Shown in pieces: positions 47,301-59,982 of a DNA stretch of 64,000 nt. Below the pieces are notes generated by a model that saw nothing but the letters and a program-made list of their open reading frames with translations, made no database searches and was not told the DNA's origin. Within the stretch, counting starts at the first letter, position 1; the number at the start of each line of letters is the position of its first letter. Made by a program: the position numbers and the translations under genes. Source of the stretch: Luscinia megarhynchos (Eukaryota; Chordata; Aves; Passeriformes; Turdidae); contig CM067570.1 in the NCBI GenBank assembly GCA_034336665.1, positions 22,153,002 to 22,217,001 on the forward strand, given 5' to 3'.

Positions 47301-49001
47301 GGCCCGGCCCGGCCGTGGCTCTGCGGCCCCGGGGCGCAGCCGGAGCATCCGGACCGGGGGCCGGGCCGGGGTTACGTAACAGCATCCGCGCACGGAGATG
47401 CGCCGCTGTCAGCCCCGGCTTCCCCGGCGCTCCCCCAAGTCGTGATTTTTCCGCCCTTCCCTGCAGAGCAATTTAAAACGCTCCAATAGACTGCGCGGTC
47501 TGTGAGGTTCGGTTGCAGATTAGCTATTGCCAAGTTGATGCGCTCTTAGGATACCTTTTTGTTTTCATGCTGTTTCTCTCCAAAAAAGGCAGGAACGGCC
47601 TGTATTCCCAATTTGCTAGCAAGGCTGCAATCCCTTCCAAGTACTTTGAAGATGTATGGGTTCATTAAAACTGATGTTTGGAAATCATGTGTTTGCTAGA
47701 AGCGCTGATGCTTAAAATGACTGTATGACGTGAGTTTTGCCATTGGCTCGTCATTTCTTGTCAGTTTCTAATTGCTGTGGTGTGCTGGGAGGATACATTG
47801 GTGATTTTCTTCCCGAAAGCTTCGGCAATGCAGGTTCCCTGGACTAACAGTAACTGAAACAAAAGACCTTGCTGGACTTCTCAGAGCAAATTAGGAAACC
47901 AAGGTCGAATAGCAAACGTCAGTGCAACTTGTATGGGGTAGCGTGAGAGAACAAAAGTATTCACAAATCTTATTTGAGAGTTTAAGTGAAAAGTGTTCCT
48001 TAAATAGACTATTACTCAGTAGACGAAAAAATTGCTTAGTGAAGGTGTGAGGAAATTGCTATTTTAGGACTACAATTAACTATATCAGTTCAATTTTAAT
48101 GGAACTAGTACATTTAATTGCGTTCCTAACAGATTTTCTGTTCTCTAGATGATTAACTTGCAGAATGATACCAGCTCAAAGATTAAAATCTCATCAAGTA
48201 TCTAATGGTTTCTCTACAGTGTAATTGTGTTTGGTTTATAATAGTTTTTCCCTAATAACCAGCCTTTGCCCATACAGCTGAAGATACTATAATTAGATAT
48301 TTTTGTCTTGGTGTAAATGACATGACCTTGACCTTTGGAGGTTAAGCAGATGTTGTTGTTATGGATCTTATATGCTTTATATACATAAAGCATTTTTATG
48401 TATATGTCATAAATACTGTTTTATTTTCTTATTGTTTAAAAACTACACAAGGGGACTACTTTATCTTTTCGGTCCACCTTAGAAAAATTATCAGAGATGT
48501 GTACGATACTGATTATTGAAAACTGTAAGGGTTTCTATTTAAACAGCCTTTTCTTTCCAAGTATATGGCAGGATGTATATCTGGAAAACAATACTGGAGG
48601 GTTTGTTACTGAAGACTGCCTAAACATTTCCCCTTGCTACTGAAGGCTGAAAGAGGTACTCTTTGTTGTGCTGTAGTTCATCAAGCATGCTTCTTCCACT
48701 TCCCATTAATTTGCTATTGCACTCCCAGGTCCTCCAGAGCGCTTGAGGCTGTGCTGTTGGGGGCCTTCTCTGCAGCCTTGCTTATTGCTGGAAAATTTTT
48801 TATTCTTAGCCCATTCTGGGAGCTTATTCATGAATGTCTGTGATGCAAACACTTGTAGGAACACGTGTGGGGTTTTTTTTTTTTCCAAGGGCTGATGTTG
48901 AAGGGTTGTACTCTGTATATTTATATGCTCAAATGTGTTTTTATAGAGCCATCAAAACATAACTTGGTGTTCACACCACTTCTTCCTTTAGTTCTCTGGC
49001 A

Positions 49002-49040
49002 CATGTGTGTGTGACTGTGTGTGTGTGACTGTGTGTGTGT
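49002..49040. repeat. (TG)n microsatellite with GTGACT interruptions
   Basis: Alternating TG dinucleotides broken twice by GTGACT, so the array is imperfect. It gives a Cys/Val-rich false reading frame. Confidence 0.8.
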
Positions 49041-50017
49041 ACCCCTGGGTTTCAGCTGAGCCACAATCTACCGATGGATTTCTTAGCGTGATGGAGGTAA
49101 ATGAGTTTGCTCTTGTTTCTCCAAATATGTGTGATGTCAGCGTGGGTTTTTCCCTGAGAATTTATGCTTCTTTACCATGGGGCTTTGTCTCAGCAGGGCT
49201 GTATTTCTTAAGGGACTTTAGTCAGCCACGCTGGAGAAGCTGCTGCCCCTGCAGTGGGAGATGGGCAGGAATTGCTGAAGATGTGTGTGTTTATATTTTT
49301 AATGTGTGTGTATGTATAAATTGAGCCTGTCCTAATGGTTTAATTAGCCCCTCTGCCTCTTGCATAGGGTAGCAAATACTTGTATGTTACTCCTATATTT
49401 TCTAATATTTTTTTAAAACACTGGACAATTCAAATAATTCCTAGAGATTTCTGGAAGTTTGTTTTGTTGGTTTATTTTTCTTTTACTTTTTTTCTTGCTT
49501 GTTTGTTTTTTGTTTATTTTTTTCCCCAGGTGTTTTCTGGTTTTGAAGCTTTTGACTCTCCTGGCATGGGAAAAGGCAGTGGTTTCTGTTGATAATTTTC
49601 ATGGGAAAAGTTACTCTGGGCAATTAGACTTCAAAAAGGAATTTTTCCAAGAATTTCCTTCAGGCTTTTGTTTCTTTCTTAAGCTAAGTTTAACGAGATT
49701 TTAAAAAGACCTTCATAGTAGAATACTAAAGTAAATGCTTACCTTTTTTTGGAGGGGGGGTGTGTATGTGGTTTTGTGTGTTGAATTTGCCATATCAACA
49801 TTGTAGGTGTCGAAGGAAGCAGCAGCAGGTTACAGTACATGAATGAAAGTAAACATGTTTAGCCATTTGAGGGATGTTGGATTTCTGGCAAATTTTGGTC
49901 TTATAGAGGAGACTCCAGCTGCCACAAATGTAGTGAAAACAAAGCTGTGCAATAAGGGTGAGTTAACATGAGCTGCCTTTGGTTGCAATGTTATGAAATA
50001 TGAAGGAATATATAGTT

Positions 50018-50290
50018 ACAGAGCCACAGAATGGTTTGGGTTGGAAGGAACAGGTCTGCTAGTCCAGCCTCTTGCAATGAAGAGGGACATTCCTCAGCCA
50101 CATCAGGGTGCTCAGAGCCCCATCCAGCCTGGCCTGGCTGTTTCCAGGGATGGGCCATCTCCCACCTCACTGTTCCAGTGTTTTGTCACCATTATAATAA
50201 AAAACTTACTCCTTGTATCTAGTCTGAATCTGCCCTCGTTTAGCTTAAAACCATTACCCCATATCCTATTGCTGTTTTTAGGCCCTGTTA
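50018..50290 (-). mobile_element. CR1 LINE 3'-end fragment, reverse orientation
   Basis: Plus-strand text starts CACAGAATGGTTTGGGTTGG and continues GGAAGGAACAGG, GCCCCATCCAGCCTGGCCTG, TCCAGGGATGGG and ends near TTAAAACCATTACCCCATAT followed by CCTATTGC. This is the reverse complement of a CR1 3' end, about 270 bp long, 5'-truncated and without coding capacity. Confidence 0.85.
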
Positions 50291-50779
50291 GTAGAGTTCA
50301 TGCTGTGAGTGGTGTTATTATGTTTGTAATTAATTTCACTTTCTCCATACCACGGGTTTCTGAGCTGTAAGTAAAACCTACAGCTTTCAGCTATTTCTTA
50401 CAAGTTAGAATACAGGCATGGAGGCAGTTAAAAGTTTGGGGTTTTTTAAATGCCAGTGCTGGTAAATGGTGTTTCTAGCAAATGTCTCTCTTTTGGGGTT
50501 GTTCCTTATAAGAGTTAGAAAAGGATGGAAGAACCTTTTGGTGCTGACAGCTGATAAATCAGTGAAAGGGAGAACAGCTAAATGTGAGATATGGAAAATG
50601 GGAGAACCACAAGAATTACCCCATGTAGGCATTCAAACTTGTGTCTTTTAGGGAAACTTCTGTACTGTTAAGATTAAGGGACGGGAAAAGTGAACAGTAC
50701 CAAAATACTGGAGACAATTGTTAAGTGAGGAAAAAATAGGGGTTGGTTTTGTTGCTGTTTTTTCCTTTTTAAAATGAGA

Positions 50780-50838
50780 TTTGGTCCAAGTGATGCCTAA
50801 AGGCTCCTTCCAACCTAAATTGTTCTGTAATTTTATTT
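50780..50838 (+). mobile_element. Short CR1 3'-terminal remnant
   Basis: AGTGATGCCTAAAGGCTCCT followed by TCCAACCTAAATTGTTCTGT matches the last 50-60 bp of CR1. It is diverged and minimal in length. Confidence 0.6.
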
Positions 50839-53800
50839 TATCATTATAGGTGAAACCCAGAAAATAGTTAATTTTCTATTAACAGTGAAAAATAGATGGT
50901 TCTGAGAAACTCAGAATTATTCTTTTTCTGGCATATATCTCCTGTGGAATTTCCAGATAGTTTTAAAGCTGGTTCCAAGTGAAATGTGTCAGTCTGTGCT
51001 GAGGGCTATTTACAGTTGTGGGTGGTAGCAGCAGGTAGGGAGATGGTGAATTTCCAAGCTTGTCTTTCTGAGAAATCTGCAGACTGGTTGGTTAAATGGT
51101 TTCAGTGTGAGCCCTTCCATCACCAACTCAGAAACCAAAGAAAACTGTATGCCATTACTTGTTACCTTCAAAAACTTCAGAAAGAGAAGCTTTGAAGGAA
51201 GAGTAGGAAGTGTAAGTTGGAGATTGAAGAAGAGTGAGAGGATGGATCTGGAATGTATGGCAGTTGTAATTTGGTTAAATTAGGACAGCTTGAGAGTCAT
51301 TCTTAGAAATGCCTCATTGTAGCAGAGAATTTTGAAACCGAGTTAAATAATTTCCTTTTCTTTTTTTCCAGTTCCTTAAAGGTGAATGTATTTTAATAGT
51401 AGTTGAGAGCACTTCTCTTAAAGGAGATAATGGGTGCATTAGTTTGAGGTGTAAAGAAAAGAAGTCTCTAGTTGATAGTGAATTTCATGTATAATTCCAA
51501 GAATTTTAATTAGCTGGTGTCATGCTAGATTTGAAGATTAGGTTTTCTACCAAAAATCCAATCTCTCTCTGTGAAAAGTGGTTTTCTTGCTGTCTTCCTT
51601 TTACTGGAGGATGATATCTGTGTTTATCACAAAATCCATTCCCTTGGCATATTTAAAAGGTTCTATGTTTCTCAGTCAAATATTTCACATTTTTTGAATT
51701 TAGACCCTCCTCCCATTCCAGTGTATCTTTTCCCCCTTATTTTGAGATGCTGAGAATAAGATGGGTAAGTTGAATCTACTCAGAATTTAGCAGATAGCAG
51801 TCTTGGTTATGATCTTTCACAGTGTGATCTGACTGCTTGCATTTATAACTCTGGTAAAATAGTTTTATTTTCCTTTTTTTTTTTTTTTCCAGCGGAAATT
51901 GAGACAGGGAAGTGCTTCTAGCCCTATAAACTACATAAACCCGTCAAAACTTTTCAGTTCTTATGAAATTTGTGAAAATCACAAAAATCATGTTTAGTCC
52001 CTGTTGATTTACATGTTTCTAGCAGAGATGCAAAAGCACTTTTGGATTCTCTACTTAAAAGGCTGGATTAGCAGATCTGTGGTATGAAATCTAGTCCCAC
52101 TCTGTAATGCAAATGCTGTTCTCTTGGTATGAGGCTTTTCTAGAGCCTGTGTTATTCCCAATTCAAGGAGTGAATGATGATAGTGAGGGATGCAGAGGTG
52201 TTAAAATGACACATTGGATCCCTTACATGTGTACAGTAGGGCATAGAACTGGGATTGCTTTGTTATGAAAACAAGTCAACCCAAAGCAGGTAACATTTGT
52301 CTAAAAACAATCTAAAGATCGATTTTAAGAAACCTTATCTTGGAATGTGATACACTTTTTGAGATGATGAACTGAGACATTCCTCAACAGAAAATCTAAC
52401 AAGCTCAGGCTGCCCAAAGAAGAGTCTGTGCCATGGGGTGAGTGAAGCCTGCTTGCTCAGGCAGAGGAAGCCTTGGCTACATCTGCCCAGCAGCAGATCC
52501 ATCCTGGAAAATGAAAAACAGGAGAAAGACTTTGTTCTGTAGCAGTTCCTAACTGCCTGCTTCCTGTGAAATGTTTGCAGTGGGAGACCAAAGAGTTACA
52601 GACACCTTGGTGGTGACTGCTAATTGACCTTAGATATGGGCAGGGGAATTGGTGGGACTTCCATGGCTCATGCTCACAGTTTAAATGAGAGAGGGCTAAA
52701 TAATAAATAAATGGGAGGAATTAAAGCAGTGGCCCCAGGTGTGGGGAGCATGGCAAGGGCCATGCATGTGCCTCTGCCACCTGGGAGGGAACGGGTGTGA
52801 GGTCCAGGCTGCTGGCCAGGACTGGGACACTGAGCAGCTGGAGTGAGTGTTCTGTTCCTCAGGGTCTCTTGTGGCAGGGTCACCTGGATCTTGATTTTTG
52901 GATATCATGGAATAGACAAGCTGGGATACAAATGCCACACTCATCCTGCTTAATGTAACGTGACTTTATTTTATTCAGATTATGTGATGCAGTGGTGTCT
53001 CTCAATTCTTGTTGCCACCCCAACCTCTTCCCCTGTGACAAACCCAGTCAGTTACCATTACCCAATGGATAAGGTGATGCTAAATGGAATTTGGGTGAAG
53101 GGAAGTTTCTGTTTAGGTCCTATAGGAATGGTTCCAGGCTGATGATCCTTGTTCCTTCTGCCTTTACTGCGTCTGTCCTGCGTGTGGTCAGCCTGCACCT
53201 GCAGTGGGACTGCAAGTGCACCCTTGCTCCCACTTCTACTTTATTAGGATTTTTATAGCTGACCTTCTCAGGCATGCCTGGCACCCTTTTGATCTTTTAG
53301 CTGTTTCTTCCCTTCTGCCTTTGAAAATCAAATTCCACCTTGTTTGGAAAGAAATGGCGGTGTTATAGGAGAAGTGGGAGAGAAATTAACCCAGAGAGGT
53401 TGTGGCTCATCTTCTTAGATTGCAATTTTTGAGATTTTAGCCACAAGATAAAACATTATTTAATTCATTTTTTCTCATGGAAAATGGTGGAGAGCAACTT
53501 ATTTTCTTTTATAAGTTGCTGTTTAGGGAGCCAGTTAGCTGTGTTGTCACCTGGTAAGGATAGATTTAGGGAAAATGGAAAGGCAGAATCACTGATGGAG
53601 AGCTACAGAAATGGCAAGAAATGGACCAGGTAAAGGGACTTTCATCTTGAAAATGGGAAGCTGGAGTGATTAGTTTAGTGACAAATGTTTCTTTCAGAGT
53701 GGAGTGGGTCAGCTGGGTGAGAGGGTGCTGGCTAATGGTGGAAATGATACTTAGTTAAAAGGAAGAAGCTTCAACATAAAACAGCTTGCTGAGATCTGGA

Positions 53801-55335
53801 ACAGCAGCAGTTCGTGTTGAGTCATCTTGAAGTTCCTCTGACCCCCAATGTGACATAGACATCCCTCTGGTAAGTAAGTGTGTTGCTTTTCTTTTTAAGT
53901 CTGTGTTTCTGGAGAACAAGCTTCGTAAGATGCTTTCCAAAAACAGAAGGATAGGAATGATATGAAATAGAGCTGTAGAGCAGTCAGAGGATGTCTGTTT
54001 GTAGCCAGACCAATTCTTTATGTGTAATGGTTGAAGAATGCTAAAATCCATCTTTTCACCCTCTTCCTGTCAGTTAAAATATAAGTTGTCTTTCCACATT
54101 TACTTGTGCCTGACAAGTCTGTTCTGTGTGTAACTTCTAGGAAGGATAGGCAGGTCACAGCTGCTGCCTGGTGTTATATTCTTGGGTGACATAATCGTGG
54201 GCAAAAATATTGCATTCTCTGCCTGAAGGGGAAAAAAAGAGTTCTCCAACTCTCCTTAGCTGTGACCTATATTGTGTGGGTGTGCAAATATGCTGTGGAA
54301 AGCTAAATGTAAATTATATGCTGTTCCACTGAGCAGGCTTTTCTCAGTGGTTCTAATAATTGGTAGTGTAGCCTACATACAAAGCCCATGGTCAGTTTGC
54401 AATTCAGTGACATGCCATGTAATGCAATTATTATTTGCTATGCAAAATTATCTTTAAAAAACCCAAACAAGGTGTTTTCTTTAGTAGCTGCGAACTGTAT
54501 CTTGCCCAGTCACCATAAATACTGTTTTGTGACAGAGCATACAATTAATAAAGAGTGGCTTCTGTCTCTAATTAATATAATAATGGTTCTTTCTTTTGAT
54601 GTGGATTGAGGATTATTGGAAGAGGCCTCAAACCAAGTCAGAAATGAGGATTAGAATCAGCCCAGCTGACCAACAAACAGGACTCTCCAGTAGCTCCACA
54701 TGGCTGTGCAGTATCTGTGAGTTTAAGGGAAGGAAACAGCTTCAGAAGTAATCTGTGATATGCTTTTTAATTTCCATTTCTGGTGATGCAAAGACTGTGG
54801 TTGGATCTGCAGATGCTCTGAAATGCAGCAGTGACATGGCAGCTTGGGTTCATAGCTCCTACCCTTTCCATAACAGCTGCTCTGGGTGTCTGCCTGCTAC
54901 AGATATAAATTCTCTGAGCTACATTAGGAAGAGGAGAGAGTGTCAGATTTTTTGCCTTTAAAATTAATGAATTCCTACTCATCAGTTTCTCTGTGTTTTC
55001 ATAGTGTTGTGGCCAAAACAATGTAGCATTAATCTACAAAGAGTAGGTTTGGCTGAGACAGCCCTGCTGTAATCGTGTGGCCTTTCCTAAAGTTGTGATA
55101 TTTTTCTTAATACCCCTGGGTTTTAGGTTTCCAGCTGAGATGCCTGGACCAGTTCTGCAGAGGCTGTGTAACAGAGTGCTGCTCATAGTTCTCCTGATGT
55201 TTTGTGCCCTCCTGAGTGCCTCATTTTTCTCCCAGCTATGTGACCTTCACAGACCCAAATACTCGTCCTCTCTGACATGTGCACATTCTGATAGTTGGAA
55301 TGTTACTCAACTGCTAACACACTGTAGGAGGGCAG

Positions 55336-55403
55336 GGATGGATGGATGGATGGATGGATGGATGGATGGATGGATGGATGGATGGATGGATGGATGGATG
55401 GAT
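55336..55403. repeat. (GGAT)17 tetranucleotide microsatellite
   Basis: Seventeen uninterrupted GGAT units, 68 bp. The array is open in frames of both strands, giving Met-Asp-Gly-Trp or Ile-His-Pro-Ser repeats that are not proteins. Its perfection suggests high length polymorphism. Confidence 0.95.
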
Positions 55404-56539
55404 TGTCTCCAGCTCTGATTCCTGCTGCCTGCCCAGCCCAGAGCTGTGCTGGCCCTTGGCTGCCAGCTTGTGGTACAAAGGCATGGAGATACTCTGATTC
55501 TCTGCCACCTTATTTCTGGTGTAATTACCTTCTGATGTACTCATTATTAGATTTCCCCCTCAATGTTCATCAGCATTTAAAAATATTTATTCAGTGTTTT
55601 CAGATTTTTATGCTCTCTTCTTAACTTTGTGGGCACATTATCTCAATCATTATGTATAAAGCTGTTCAAATGCCAGTCATAAACCTGTGCTGTAGCTCTT
55701 TACTATTCTGTGTATTACTGACTATTTGCATTATTTTAAAGTTACACAGAATTCTTTTTTAAAGTATAAATTCATTGACTTTAGAATCTTCTACATGTTC
55801 TTCATTCTTTTTCACATGTTTTTTTGTAGTAAATCAGTAAAAGTAATTTCAAAGCTGGAGTAAGGAATAATGCTGTATAAAATGTAGGTAGATAATAAGA
55901 ATAACTTGATAAACATGGTGAATTTCTCCTAAGGAGAACAGAAGTGTGCTGGCTAACATCAGGTAAAGTGGCTTCATGTACAGTAAACCAAAACTATTGA
56001 GGCTGTAATTAGTTACTGGGCCCATAGCTCTCTCTAGAAAAAGGGCAGTCTCTCATAACAAAGAAGTTTTATTTTTTGATTCCACTGCATAAGTTCAAAG
56101 GTAATGAACACAGTCTAAAAACCATATTTTTTGTTTTGTGTTTTGCTTTGTCTGGTTGTGGGCACTGCACTGAGTGCTGAGAAAGACTGAATGTGCTTGT
56201 GAGGAGAATGGCAGCTTCAGAGATTTTATACTTCAACATCTATGGCAGCATTCCCATTTGGAAAACTAGTAGAAACAAACTGCTCTTTAGGCTGCAGATA
56301 TCTTGAGGAACACACAGTTCTGCTTTCTTGGCTTATTCTTGGGTAGTTTGCCATGAAAAATGTGTCATAGCTGTGTGATATAACACTGAGAAAACCACCA
56401 GCTTTGGCTAAATCTGTTTGTAGGTGAAATCTAGTTTCTTATGAAGAAATGTAATGAGTACAAACTTATTTTGAAACTAATTTTTTTTAAAGCCAAATGT
56501 AGGAGAATAGTTTATGGGATAGTGAAGGAGGCAATCTTT

Positions 56540-56950
56540 CCCAATGAATTAGAGCTGTGCTGATTGCTGAGGAGTGGACACAGCCTGGCCTGCCCAGTGA
56601 GCATGGGGGTTATAAAAGATCCAGCTGGTCACAAGGCACAGTTTGAGTTGGAGCTTGAGACCCAGAGTTGCTGCAGTTTGGGATGGACCTGCTGGCTGTG
56701 CTGGGAGGAGGGAAGGGACATGTGGTTGTGCAAGGGACAGACAAGCTCAGAAGATGCTGTGTGAGGGACAGACAGGGTGGCTGGGAAAGGGACAGATTGG
56801 GGTTAGCCAGTCATGCAGAAGGAAAAGGAAACTTGCAGAGGGAAGGAGTCAGAGCTGTGTGGAGCTGCCTGAGAGAAGTTCATTGAGAGAAGGCACGAAA
56901 AGTTTTTAATAAAAGTCTGGTGTTGGTGCCAGTTGTGTCCATCTCAACAT
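56540..56950 (+). mobile_element. Possible LTR-like or other repeat with TATA box and poly(A) signal
   Basis: A GC-richer patch in AT-rich intron contains a good TATA box (TATAAAA at 56611-56617), three GGGACAGA-type repeats between 56730 and 56800, and AATAAA at 56908-56913 about 300 bp downstream, followed by GT-rich sequence. This layout resembles an LTR, but no defined ends or target duplication were found, and I do not recognise the family. Confidence 0.3.
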
Positions 56951-59544
56951 AATTACTACAGCCCAATGCACCAGGGCTGTGTCCATCACTTCTGGCTTTC
57001 CAGCACTGAGACATCTTCCACAGCTCTTGCTCTTTTTATCATTCTGTCTGTCTTCCACAGGTCCTGCCCCACCCATTCATCCACTGCTCTTGGAATTCCA
57101 GGCTCCCTGCTCCTCCTGGCCACGCAGGCATGTCCCCTTGGCCAGGCTGGTGATGCTCCATGCCTGTTCCCTCCAGCTGCCATGCCTGAGCTTCTCCTCA
57201 GATCCCTGGGGTCTCAGGAGATCCTTTGGGGGTAGTGCCAGGGGCTGGGGGTATAAAAGGAAAGAAAACCTTGGAGTACAAAAGGCCTGGATAGTCACAG
57301 TGTAAGCACAGCAAGGAAAATTGGTTATTTTCCTACTAGTTCTTATGCCTAGAAGCAGTGCAAGGTGCCATTTCTTAATGGCAGCAAGTGAAATATTTTT
57401 GCACTTTAGGTTGGTGTTTCTGTCAAGGTGGGTTATACATCTCAACCATACTGAAACACATTTAAATGTAATGGTGCAACTTCCAAATGCAGGTTTCTCA
57501 TTTAGAAGGACAAGTCTGAACAGAAATAAATGTCTGTATGTGTTATGGGACCCAGAGAGTAATTCAGGCAGACCTCTCTGAAATTTTTCTTTTTAAGCAA
57601 TCTTGGTATGCTGCAAAAATGGATTTAAAATCTTTAGTTACCCACAGGTAACAGCACAGAAAATCAATATTTTTTTCAGCTAATGTCAAATTTTTCCATT
57701 AAAAGATGAATGAGGACGTGTGAAGCTTCCAGTCTTCTCAGACTGCTGTGAGCTTCCCAGACAGCTGGTTTTAATTTATCTTTGTGTTTTGTATAGCATG
57801 TGCTTTAGTGCTTGTCACTCTCATTTCCAACCATTGCTTGTACTTATGAGTTAAATAATCAAATAATGATGCAACTGTGGTGTGCTTTAAAAGCCTTTGT
57901 TCAACTGAGAGGGTGAATGTTTTATCTGAGGAAATTAAACTTTGTAGGAAACTGAAAATGATTGCTATCATGGGTTAGATTTTTTTTCTTACTTGGAAAT
58001 GTGCTGGCCCATGTTATCTTTGTAGTCACTGATGTTTACAAGTGTTAAGTGCTGGTGCTTTGGAGGGTCTGCTCTCCCATTTAATTTTTATAAATGAAAA
58101 TATTACAAGACAGAATAGGCATTTTGCAAATCATTTAAATGGCTATACCAAAATATTTGAAGGGAATAGACTGTAGATTTCAAACTTCTGCTGTAGACAT
58201 CTACTCTACATTTGTCTTTTGAGGGTCTGGCTGGAGAGGTGGGAAAGTGGAGACCACTGCCCTGGATCTGTAGAGAGTGAAAAAGAAAAGGAAAACAACC
58301 TTCTTAAGTTCTCCAAATGCATGGGCAAAGCCCTGCTTTTTAAAATAGATGCAGTTTTCTTGTTTCAGATGTTTGTAAAAAATCAGAGAAAATAAGGATG
58401 AATTTGAAATTTTCTTTCCAGAACACTGCAATTTCCAACTGAATATTTACAGTGCTTTAACCCCATCCTTTTTAAGCTGCCTTTTAGAATTTTTATAGTT
58501 GGGAAGCTGTCCCAAAACTTATTTGTCAGGTGTCACTACATAGCAGTAGTGCAATTAACCTTACAACTCCTTTTTACTTCCTTTGTGTATTTGCTTGGTA
58601 GTCTTTCAAGATTTATTTTATTGCCATTTTCTGGTGTTGATTAATTTTGGAGCAGGTATTGCATACAGCAGGGGAGTTTCTCTTCTGTGTAAGTGGTTAT
58701 GGGCATCTTGGCTGAGGTTGCTGACACATATTTGGCTAAATACTGACTTACCAGCTATTGTGAAAGACTGAAGAATGTTGAAAAAATTAACTGAGTTACT
58801 TAAGAAAATTACTGTTGTCCGTACAGCTGGAGTGATTTCTCCTCTCAAGGAAGAAAAAGAAATTGCAACAGAAGTTGAAAGTCAGTACTGAGACAGAACA
58901 AATGTCAAGAGTAACAAAATACTGTACTGCGTTGAGGTATGACATTGTCCTAAAGTGCTTTAAAATAAAAAAGTGGTACAGTTCAGTATCTTTGTCCATT
59001 CTGTGGCAATGTACACATCAATGAGAAGTTTGAATGGAAGAACTCTAAGTCTCACTTTTGAATAGATCTTGGATGCTCTAATTCAATTTTTTGGTATAAT
59101 TTACTCAAGATATATCTATTTATGATAATGAAAGTGTTATGACTGGTGATAAAAAATCTTTTTGGGATAACATTTATCTGTATCACATTATATTTTCACT
59201 GTCTAAATGATAGATGACTCAGAATCAATGCTTTTTATTCTAGTGAGTTTACAAATACTGAGTTGCCCTTACCTGAGTTTATAATTTGGGAATGTTAACA
59301 TGGAGCAGAGGGAGAAATTTCATCTCTATTTCTATCTTCATGGAATCTTTTATGGTATTTAATATAGTAACATTTATTGTTTATACTTTTGGCTTTAATC
59401 TTGCATAAGGTATTGCTTTCAGGACTATTCTTGTGCCTGGATGTTGCTGCCAGGTAACATTAGGAGATTTTTCAGTAGAAATCAGCAGGCAACAGGAAGC
59501 TTAAAAAGGAGATGCTGAACTTCAAACCGTGACTTGTATGGCAT

Positions 59545-59982
59545 TAGAAGCTCAGAGAAACCTGAGGACTCGAGCTGGAACCTCGGAGACAAACTGTGAG
59601 GGCTGGGGCACAGCTCCTGTGAGACAGGCTGAGAGAGCTGGGTTTGTTCAGCCTGGAGAAGAGAAGGCTCCAGGGAAACTTCGTTGCACCTGTCATTGCC
59701 TAAAGGGAGTCTCTTTACAAGGGTGTGCTGGCAGGACAAGGAGTGATGGCTTTAAACTGATAAAGGGGTGGGTTAAGGTCGGATGTAAGGAGGAAATCCT
59801 TCACTGTGAGGGCTGGTGAGGCACAGGATGCCCAGACAAGCTGAGGATGTTCCAGCCCTGGAGGAGTTCAAGGCCAGTTTGGATGGGGCTCTGAGCAGCC
59901 CTGTCAGGTCTAGTGGGAGGTGTCCCAGGAGCTAAATGATCTTTAAGGTCCCTTTCTACCCAAACCATTCTATGATTCTACA
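59545..59982 (+). mobile_element. CR1 LINE 3' end, the longest copy in the window
   Basis: About 440 bp of CR1 3' region: GGGTTTGTTCAGCCTGGAGA followed by AGAGAAGGCTCC, then GATAAAGGGGTGGG, GAGGTTCAAGG-type text (GAGGAGTTCAAGGCCAG), GATCTTTAAGGTCCCTTTCT, ACCCAAACC and a terminal ATTCTATGATTCT. It is 5'-truncated, and its tail is intact. The open frames across it are remnants or chance. Confidence 0.88.

Larger units (their letters stand above)
46320..47470 (+). promoter_or_regulatory. OSBPL6: CpG island, probable OSBPL6 promoter and non-coding first exon
   Basis: A sharp CpG-dense block with (CTG)6 at 46915-46932, a pyrimidine-rich CCCTCCTTCC stretch near 46938-46970 and several GC repeats. 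In mammals OSBPL6 lies next downstream of RBM45 on the same strand with untranslated first exons, so this is its likely promoter. Donor-like junctions are CAG|GTGGGT at 46856 and GAG|GTGGGC at 47071. No OSBPL6 coding sequence (PH domain or ligand-binding domain) is visible in the window. OSBPL6 encodes ORP6, a lipid-binding protein. The assignment rests on synteny, not on protein evidence. Confidence 0.5.

Noticed and set aside
46313..47489. Open frames up to 332 codons on both strands in the 46-47 kb island
   Set aside because: They translate short tandem GC repeats (Pro/Ser, Gly/Trp runs) and do not resemble OSBPL6 or any known protein.
55314..55624. Open frames with MDGW and IHPS repeats
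   Set aside because: Translation of the (GGAT)n microsatellite.
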